DNA of 28,935 nt, taken from assembly GCA_946887045.1 (NCBI GenBank), contig CAMPKC010000057.1, positions 1 through 28,935 on the forward strand. Reading direction: 5' to 3'. Origin of the DNA: an uncultured Sphingobacteriaceae bacterium. GTDB taxonomy: Bacteria > Bacteroidota > Bacteroidia > Sphingobacteriales > Sphingobacteriaceae. Both the position numbers and the translations under genes were made by a program. Position 1 is the stretch's first letter. Every line of letters begins with the position of its first letter. The notes beneath the pieces were generated by a model. It saw only the letters and a list, made by a program, of their open reading frames with translations, searched no databases and had not been told where the DNA came from. Below, piece by piece: positions 23,149 through 28,935 of this stretch.

Positions 23149-23925
23149 ATGGCTATAATCACTTTAACAACCGATCTCGGTTACAAAGATTTTTATCAGG
23201 CTGCCCTGAAAGGGAGTATCCTGACCTTATTGCCTAATGTGAATATCATTGACATCACTCATAATATATCTGCGTTTAACATTCCACAAGCGGCTTTCGT
23301 TTTAAAAAATGCATTTCCCTACTTTCCTAAAGGAACCGTTCATTTAATAGGAATTAACTCTGTATTTGATGAAAAGACGAAATACCTTGCAGTGAATTAT
23401 AAAGGACACTATTTCGTAGGGTCGGACAATGGAGTTTTTTCTTTAATATTTGATGAGCACCCGTCCGAAATTGTAGAGCTCAGTATTATGCAGGATCTGA
23501 AATTCCTGCACTTTCCATTAACTGACATATTCGCCAAAGCTGCCTGTCACCTTGCAGCCGGAGGAAAAATGAAAGAAATTGGAATTCCCATCGATGAGCT
23601 GGAAGAAAAAGTGCACTTGCAGCCCGTTATTGAGCATAATGTAATTAAAGGAAGCGTTATTTATATCGACTCGTTCCAAAATGTTATCACCAATATATCT
23701 AAAGACCTGTTTTCCAAAATTCAACAAAACAGGGACTTTATGTTATACTTTAGAAAAAACGAATCGATATCTCAGCTAAGCTGGCATTATAACGAAGTAC
23801 CGGAGGGCGAAAAGCTTTGCCTTTTTGGGATAAGCAATTATTTGGAGATAGCAATTAATAAAGGAAATGCAAGTGGTTTACTGGGCCTGCATCTAGGTGA
23901 TATTGTACGCGTTGAATTTAGTTAA
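23149..23925 (+). CDS. DUF62-family protein (SAM hydroxide adenosyltransferase fold), catalytic triad substituted
   Basis: A 258-residue cytoplasmic protein of the SAM hydrolase/chlorinase/fluorinase superfamily. SAM-binding marks remain: TLTTDLGYKD at the start (D9), DITHNI, VGSDNGVFSL and IDSFQNVITNIS in the C-terminal domain. In characterised SAM-hydrolysing members an Asp-Arg-His triad lies in VDPGVGxxR and FHGRDIF. Here the matching positions read N70 and T77 (in INSVFDEKTK) and P123 (in HFPLTDIF), so all three are replaced. It should bind SAM or a nucleoside, but the usual hydrolysis to adenosine and methionine is doubtful. It is a single-gene unit closed by a hairpin terminator. Confidence 0.85.
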   Translation: MAIITLTTDLGYKDFYQAALKGSILTLLPNVNIIDITHNISAFNIPQAAFVLKNAFPYFPKGTVHLIGINSVFDEKTKYLAVNYKGHYFVGSDNGVFSLIFDEHPSEIVELSIMQDLKFLHFPLTDIFAKAACHLAAGGKMKEIGIPIDELEEKVHLQPVIEHNVIKGSVIYIDSFQNVITNISKDLFSKIQQNRDFMLYFRKNESISQLSWHYNEVPEGEKLCLFGISNYLEIAINKGNASGLLGLHLGDIVRVEFS

Positions 23926-23973
23926 TTGACGCTCAAGTGATTTTAGGGTGGCTTTTTAAGCCAGGAAAAACAC

Positions 23974-23981
23974 TAATTTTG
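23974..23981 (+). promoter_or_regulatory. Candidate -7 element (TAATTTTG) of the ABC exporter gene
   Basis: A perfect TAnnTTTG match 36 bases before the ATG at 24018. No TTG at 17-23 bases was found. A start near 23985 would lie inside the left arm of the following terminator hairpin. Confidence 0.4.
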
Positions 23982-23982
23982 T

Positions 23983-24004
23983 GCACCTTTTAAAGGTGCT
24001 TTTT
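23983..24004 (+). terminator. Intrinsic terminator after the DUF62 gene
   Basis: GCACC (23983-23987) pairs with GGTGC (23995-23999), extendable through the T/A residues between them, and is followed by TTTTT at 24000-24004 and more AT. It lies 58 bases past the DUF62 stop and 14 bases before the next ATG. Confidence 0.75.
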
Positions 24005-24017
24005 ATTTTAACATTGG

Positions 24018-25841
24018 ATGGCAAGAAACAGATTTAATAGTGGTACAGCTCCCGAACAGGAACTTTCAAAAGCTAAAATAAACAAGGAATCAATTCGCAA
24101 AATATCGGGCTTATTAAATTACCTGAAGCCCTACAAATGGAAGTTCATTATCGGCCTTATTTTTCTATTTTTTTCCAGCTTAACGGGCCTGGCCTTCCCT
24201 ATTTTATTAGGGGCAATGATCGACGCGGCACAGGGAAATCAGAAATATGCTTTTATACCTGCCAGTATTAATCTTATTGGAATTATTTCTTTTATAATTC
24301 TGTTCTTTCAGTCTTTCGTTTCCTTTTTCAGGATCAAACTTTTTGTAGAAGTTGCAGAAAAATCTCTTGCAGATATTCGCCGCGACACCTATTTTAAATT
24401 AATCACCTTACCTATGGATTTCTTTGCCAACCGCCGGGTTGGTGAATTAAACAGCAGGTTATCATCCGATTTATCTCAAATTCAAGATACATTAACAACT
24501 ACTTTGGCCGAGATGTTAAGACAAATCGTGATATTAATAGGTGGAGTAGCATTGTTATTCATTATTTCGGTTAAGTTGACTTTCCTCAATTTAACTGTTC
24601 TTCCTGTGTTAGTGGTAGTGGCTATTTTCCTTGGAAAGCTTATTCGTAAAGTTTCGAGACAAGCTCAAGATAAACTGGCAGAATCGAATACTGTGGTTGA
24701 AGAAACCTTACAGGGAATAGGAAATGTTAAAGCTTTTGTTAATGAAGCTTATGAAGCTAACCGATATGATTCAAGTTTAAGAGAAGTTGTTAAAATAGCT
24801 CTTAAAGGCGCCACTTACCGTGGCGGATTTGCATCCTTTATTATCTTTTGTTTGTTTGGAACCATTGTGGGTGTTATTTGGTATGGATCTATTCTGGTAT
24901 CGCAAAACGAACTTTTGGTAGGCAGCATGACTACTTATATATTATATGCGATGTTTGTCGGAGCGGCAATGGGAACATTCCCTGAGTTGTATGCAAACGT
25001 TCAGAAAGCAATTGGCGCCAGCGAAAGAGTGATGGAAATATTAAATGAACAGAACGAGCCAATTTCTATTAATGCTGTCGAGAATAATACCAAAAAGATC
25101 ATCAGCGGAAGCTTGGAGTTTAAAGATGTTGTTTTTGCATATCCATCCCGTAAGGAAATAACAGTTTTAAAAGGACTTTCTTTCGATGCAAAAGCGGGAG
25201 AAAAAGTAGCTATAGTGGGTCCTAGTGGTGCAGGAAAATCTACGATAGTTTCCTTAATTCTTCGTTTTTATGAGGCACAGCAGGGTCAATTACTTTTTGA
25301 TGGGATGCCCGCTGAGAACTTCGCTATTACAGATATCAGGAATCAGGTAGCGATTGTTCCACAGGATGTAATTTTATTTGGTGGAACCATAAAGGAAAAT
25401 ATAGCGTATGGTAAAATTGGTGCAAGCGATAAAGAGATCATCGCGGCAGCAGAAAAAGCAAATGCACATAATTTTATAAGCGGCCTGCCCGAGCAATATG
25501 ACACCTTAGTTGGTGAGCGAGGAATTAAATTATCGGGCGGACAACGCCAGCGTATTGCAATAGCGAGAGCTTTATTAAAAGACCCGGCAATTTTAATTCT
25601 TGATGAGGCCACTTCATCCCTTGATTCGGAATCTGAACGTTTGGTTCAGGAGGCTCTGGAAATTCTTATGAAGAACAGGACGTCCATTATTATCGCTCAC
25701 AGACTTTCGACTATCCGCGAAGCCGATAAAATTGTTGTTCTGGAAAAGGGTGTTGTAATTGAGAGCGGAACTCACGAAGAACTTCTTAAAAACGAGGAAG
25801 GATTGTACAGGTATTTAAGCCAGTTGCAGTTTGAAGCATAA
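24018..25841 (+). CDS. ABC exporter, fused membrane and ATPase domains (MsbA/lipid or drug type)
   Basis: A 607-residue half-transporter. Six membrane helices span about 38-320 (for example FIIGLIFLFFSSLTGLAFPI and VILIGGVALLFIISV), followed by the ATPase domain with Walker A G401-PSGAGKST, signature LSGGQ at 505-509, Walker B ILILDE ending at E530, and the H-loop IIAHRLST. It works as a homodimer. The membrane domain is of the type I exporter fold shared by MsbA, bacterial multidrug exporters and peptide exporters; substrate cannot be read from sequence. No accessory protein (membrane-fusion or outer-membrane) is next to it. The ATG at 24018 begins a hydrophilic N-terminus of normal length. 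Confidence 0.92.
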   Translation: MARNRFNSGTAPEQELSKAKINKESIRKISGLLNYLKPYKWKFIIGLIFLFFSSLTGLAFPILLGAMIDAAQGNQKYAFIPASINLIGIISFIILFFQSFVSFFRIKLFVEVAEKSLADIRRDTYFKLITLPMDFFANRRVGELNSRLSSDLSQIQDTLTTTLAEMLRQIVILIGGVALLFIISVKLTFLNLTVLPVLVVVAIFLGKLIRKVSRQAQDKLAESNTVVEETLQGIGNVKAFVNEAYEANRYDSSLREVVKIALKGATYRGGFASFIIFCLFGTIVGVIWYGSILVSQNELLVGSMTTYILYAMFVGAAMGTFPELYANVQKAIGASERVMEILNEQNEPISINAVENNTKKIISGSLEFKDVVFAYPSRKEITVLKGLSFDAKAGEKVAIVGPSGAGKSTIVSLILRFYEAQQGQLLFDGMPAENFAITDIRNQVAIVPQDVILFGGTIKENIAYGKIGASDKEIIAAAEKANAHNFISGLPEQYDTLVGERGIKLSGGQRQRIAIARALLKDPAILILDEATSSLDSESERLVQEALEILMKNRTSIIIAHRLSTIREADKIVVLEKGVVIESGTHEELLKNEEGLYRYLSQLQFEA

Positions 25842-25844
25842 TGT

Positions 25845-25917
25845 TTACGAATTACGATTTTTGATTTACGAATAAGTACTGAGATACTCAAATCTCGTAT
25901 CTAACCTCTCATATCTA
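25845..25917. repeat. Degenerate short-repeat intergenic element
   Basis: TTACGA occurs three times in 29 bases (25845-25873), then GAGATACTCAAATCTCGTATCT (written here as arms AGATAC 25882-25887 and GTATCT 25897-25902) followed by CTCTCATATCT. Such TTACGAAT and TCTCATATCT tracts resemble the simple intergenic repeats found in many Bacteroidota genomes; this is from recollection and needs a genome search. No promoter or gene is evident. Confidence 0.45.
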
Positions 25918-25922
25918 TTTTA

Positions 25923-27308
25923 ATGAAATTAACTATTTGGGGTGCTGCCCAACAGGTAACTGGAAGCATGCACCTCCTTGAAATAAATGATTATAAAATT
26001 CTGGTCGATTGTGGACTGGATTACGAGCGAGACACCCGACTAGAGGAAAATGAATTTTTCCCTTTTAACCCGGGTGAAATCGATGTCGTGATACTTACAC
26101 ATGCACATATTGATCATTCCGGGAACTTACCTACGCTAATCAGAGCTGGATTTGAGGGACAAGTTGTTTGCACCTCACCTACGGCAGATTTAGCCGAGCT
26201 GCTTTTGCTTGATTCGGTTAGTATTTTTGAGAAAAAAAGCAAAAGCACCAGAAGGGGAAAAAAGCATTCTTCGGGCCCCAGACCTCTATTCTTTCAAAAA
26301 CATGTTATGGAGGCGGCCGACCGGTTTGTAACGTTAAGTTTTAACAAGCCATTCAGGTTAAGCGGCGATATCGAGATTGAATTAATTCCAGCAGGACATT
26401 TGCTTGGTGCTGCTTCTGTTGTAATAACAACAACCGAACATGGAATACAGCGTAAGACTGGTTTTACGGGTGATATCGGAAGGAAAAATTATCCTGTGCT
26501 CATCGATCCGCAAAGATTGCCGGCATTAGACTTTTTAGTTTGTGAGTCGACTTATGGCGGTCGTTTTCATTCTAAAGAAAGTACAATCGAAGATGTTCTG
26601 ATTGAAGAAATCGAAAACGCATGCATAAAAACTCCGGGCCGTCTAATTATTCCAGCGTTTAGTATCGGGCGCACCCAAGCCCTTGTTTATAGCTTAAATA
26701 AGATTTTTACCAAAGGCATACTTCCACGGGTTAAAATATTTATTGATAGCCCGCTGGCAAATTATGCCACAGAAATATACCGGAAATACTTAAGTCACTT
26801 AAGTGAGGATGCCCAAGACTTTTACAAACAAATGGGCGACGGCTTTGAGTTTGAAAACCTTTTTTATGTTCAGGATATGAAGGAAAGCCGTGAGCTTTCA
26901 AATTACCTGGAGCCCTGTATAATCGTTTCGTCTGCGGGGATGCTGGAGGGCGGACGGATTCAAGACCATTTATACTATAATATATCGAACTACTATTGCA
27001 CCATACTCTTCATTGGCTACAGTGCTAAAGGAACATTAGGGCATCGTTTATTGCGAGGGGATCCTTATGTGCATATCCGCGACCGTGAACTGGCTGTGTA
27101 TGCAACGATCAAGAAAACTGATTTGCTGAGCGGACATGCAGATCATGATGACTTAATCGACCTTATAAAACATCAGGATAAAAACAGGTTGAAGCAGGTA
27201 TTTTTGGTACATGGTGAGCTTGAGAGCATGAACGCAATGGCTACCGAATTAAATGCTGAAGGATACAGGGCGCTCATACCTGAGAAAGGGGTCTGTTATG
27301 ATTTGTAA
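25923..27308 (+). CDS. Beta-CASP metallo-beta-lactamase hydrolase (RNA-processing exonuclease type)
   Basis: A 461-residue protein with a metallo-beta-lactamase core. The metal motif is H60-A-H62-I-D64-H65 after VILT, then IPAGHLLGAASV and FTGDIGRKNYPVL. The inserted beta-CASP domain (about 200-370) has STYGGR, IPAFSIGRTQALVY, DSPLAN and SSAGMLEGGR; the final metal histidines are in LSGHADHDDL and VHGELESM. This is the architecture of CPSF73/YSH1-like and RNase J-related nucleases, and bacterial members cut RNA in vitro. It has no C-terminal KH or RNase J extension. It stands alone, 81 bases after the ABC gene across the repeat element. Confidence 0.92.
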   Translation: MKLTIWGAAQQVTGSMHLLEINDYKILVDCGLDYERDTRLEENEFFPFNPGEIDVVILTHAHIDHSGNLPTLIRAGFEGQVVCTSPTADLAELLLLDSVSIFEKKSKSTRRGKKHSSGPRPLFFQKHVMEAADRFVTLSFNKPFRLSGDIEIELIPAGHLLGAASVVITTTEHGIQRKTGFTGDIGRKNYPVLIDPQRLPALDFLVCESTYGGRFHSKESTIEDVLIEEIENACIKTPGRLIIPAFSIGRTQALVYSLNKIFTKGILPRVKIFIDSPLANYATEIYRKYLSHLSEDAQDFYKQMGDGFEFENLFYVQDMKESRELSNYLEPCIIVSSAGMLEGGRIQDHLYYNISNYYCTILFIGYSAKGTLGHRLLRGDPYVHIRDRELAVYATIKKTDLLSGHADHDDLIDLIKHQDKNRLKQVFLVHGELESMNAMATELNAEGYRALIPEKGVCYDL

Positions 27309-27327
27309 CACAAGACTCAAGAATACA

Positions 27328-28935
27328 TTAGTGTTCCCATAAGATAAGCGGGCATTCTAAAGGAATGGATATTAATTCATTTACCGGAATTATCCTGGCT
27401 GTGAAATCCGTTGCGGGCCTGTCTGACTCAAAAATAAGGGAGAATTGATAAACACCCTCACCAATACTGGTATATTCGGTTATCGTTCGCCTGTAAATCG
27501 AGTAATCGTCTGTCGCATCCGCATACAGTTCGACACAAATATTTTTTGTCGATAAATCTCCAAGAAAAACTTCAAAATTAAAGAGATAGGAATTTTGGAG
27601 ATATTCAATGGTTGAATTTATGAACCGTATACTTCCCCATTTCGTCTCCATTTCATGCCTCCAGTCTACAATGATCTTTCCTGCCTTTCCATTGTCCATT
27701 GAACGCTTCGCATATTGGGCGGCGGCGGGTAAGTAATAGTCCTCTGTATAATCACGAACAGAACGGTTTGCCGAAAATTTCGGGGTTAGCCGGGCCATGC
27801 TTTCGCGGATGCGTTTAACCCAGGCTACCGGAATTCCCTCATCGTTACGGTTATAAAATTCAGGAACGATCGCCTGCTCCAGAAGCTCATACATCTGCCC
27901 AGCCTCGGCCTTATCCCTCTCAGTGATATTCTGAATATCATAGCGGTTATTGATGGCCCAACCAATGTCGGGTTCGTAAGCTTCGTTCCACCAGCCATCC
28001 AGAACTGATAAGTTGAGCCCCCCGTTTACGAGTACTTTCATACCACTGGTTCCGCAGGCCTCCCAAGGACTTCGGGGCGTATTCATCCACACGTCCACTC
28101 CCTGCACCAACTCTTCGTTAAGTTGCATATCGTAATCGCCCAAGAAAATCACTTTGTTACTTAAGTCTCTCTGATCGATAAACTTAATCCAATCCTGAAC
28201 CTGTGCCTGTCCATATTTATCCTGGGAATGAGGTTTACCGGCAATGACCAACTGTACGGGCCTGTCGGGGTGACTAAGTAATTTATGCAGCCGGTCGGGA
28301 TCACTCAACAATAGATTCGTACGTTTATACTCGGTGAAACGTCGGGCAAATCCCAAGGTGAGAACCTTCGGATCAAATATTTTACGGGCATTATCAATTT
28401 CGGTTTGAGATCTCCCATTAAGGGCCAGTTGCCTTGCATATCGCAAATGAATGTGATCTATCAGCGTTTTCTTTGAATCGCACCGAAGCGCCCATAGTCT
28501 TTCATCAGCAATACAACGCATATTTTGTTCTAAGGCATCTAGCGTCCCCAGCCAGCGGTTTTTACCACAGCTCTCTGTCCACAGTCGATCAGCTTCGGCA
28601 GAATCCCATGTGGGCATATGTACGCCATTTGTGACAACGCCGACAGGAATTTCGGCAAATGGCCAACGACGAAACAGGGGCGCAAATAAGTTTTTACTTA
28701 CATTTTGATGCACCTTACTTACTCCGTTTAGGTGTGCACAGCCCCGAATTGCAAGGTTAGCCAAATTGAAGCACTCCGAAGAATCTTGTGGGTTTACCCT
28801 CCCCAATGCAAGAAAGTCGTGCATAGATGTTTTTAACCTTCCCTGTACGTACGAATCCAAATATTCCTCGATAAATTTCGCAGAAAAACAATCGAAACCA
28901 GCGGCGACTCCGGTATGGGTAGTGAAAATATTGCC
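27328..28935 (-). CDS. glgP: Alpha-glucan phosphorylase GlgP, C-terminal part (cut by window end)
   Basis: An open frame of 535 visible codons runs off the right edge; the first residues seen (IFTTHTGVAAGFDCF) correspond to the middle of the protein, so the true start is outside. GlgP releases glucose-1-phosphate from glycogen using PLP. Marks include NGVHMPTW, FARRFTEYKR (phosphate and sugar binding), VIAGKPHSQD, WMNTPRSPWEACG and GTSGMKVLVNGG, where the K of GMK carries PLP, then LDGWWNEAY. This is the shorter, Thermotoga/Mycobacterium-like type of the GT35 family, with a C-terminal extension of about 100 residues beyond the catalytic core. Most homologues have P where THTGVAAG has its G. 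Confidence 0.93.
   Translation of the reverse strand, partial: GNIFTTHTGVAAGFDCFSAKFIEEYLDSYVQGRLKTSMHDFLALGRVNPQDSSECFNLANLAIRGCAHLNGVSKVHQNVSKNLFAPLFRRWPFAEIPVGVVTNGVHMPTWDSAEADRLWTESCGKNRWLGTLDALEQNMRCIADERLWALRCDSKKTLIDHIHLRYARQLALNGRSQTEIDNARKIFDPKVLTLGFARRFTEYKRTNLLLSDPDRLHKLLSHPDRPVQLVIAGKPHSQDKYGQAQVQDWIKFIDQRDLSNKVIFLGDYDMQLNEELVQGVDVWMNTPRSPWEACGTSGMKVLVNGGLNLSVLDGWWNEAYEPDIGWAINNRYDIQNITERDKAEAGQMYELLEQAIVPEFYNRNDEGIPVAWVKRIRESMARLTPKFSANRSVRDYTEDYYLPAAAQYAKRSMDNGKAGKIIVDWRHEMETKWGSIRFINSTIEYLQNSYLFNFEVFLGDLSTKNICVELYADATDDYSIYRRTITEYTSIGEGVYQFSLIFESDRPATDFTARIIPVNELISIPLECPLILWEH

Overview
The window is ordinary chromosome from a member of the Bacteroidota, most likely a Sphingobacteriaceae-type organism (Pedobacter relatives). 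The evidence is an AT-rich base composition, weak or absent Shine-Dalgarno sites, promoters of the TTG-N19/20-TAnnTTTG type, TTG and GTG starts, an LptD/MCE envelope cluster, futalosine-pathway menaquinone genes, and a LigD with domain order phosphoesterase-ligase-polymerase. No phage, transposon, CRISPR array, tRNA or rRNA was seen.

Layout. 1-1500: the tail of one TPR-type gene and a complete secreted TPR protein, closed by a bidirectional terminator. 1506-5308 (minus): an NHEJ operon of a small four-helix-bundle protein, Ku and LigD. 5411-5880 (minus): a small secreted repeat protein whose frame is broken by one missing base; 5881-6345 is non-coding and holds a palindrome, a GC-rich block and an inverted repeat. 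6346-8903 (minus): mqnE, a histidine phosphatase and mqnA. 9025-11627: a Cys/Met PLP enzyme, then a promoter, a SAM riboswitch, a long leader and metX. 11633-16894 (minus): lptD, cinA and a 2-oxo acid dehydrogenase E2, transcribed away from 16945-19594, which holds two tandem N-acetylmuramoyl-L-alanine amidases and an MCE/MlaD protein. 19671-23048 (minus): phoH, purC with a good promoter, a stand-alone STAS protein and rnz. 23149-27308 (plus): a DUF62 protein lacking its family's catalytic triad, an ABC exporter and a beta-CASP metallo-hydrolase. 27328-end (minus): the C-terminal part of an alpha-glucan phosphorylase.

How the genes work together. LigD and Ku form a two-component double-strand-break repair system. 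MqnE and MqnA catalyse early steps of menaquinone synthesis. MetX is controlled by SAM at the RNA level and makes the activated homoserine that the neighbouring PLP enzyme may use. LptD, the amidases and MlaD are all envelope functions around one divergent promoter region. The most unusual items are the frameshifted repeat gene (5411-5880), the triad-less DUF62 protein (23149-23925), the elaborate leader between the riboswitch and metX, the GC-rich non-coding block at 6144-6262, and the duplicated amidase.
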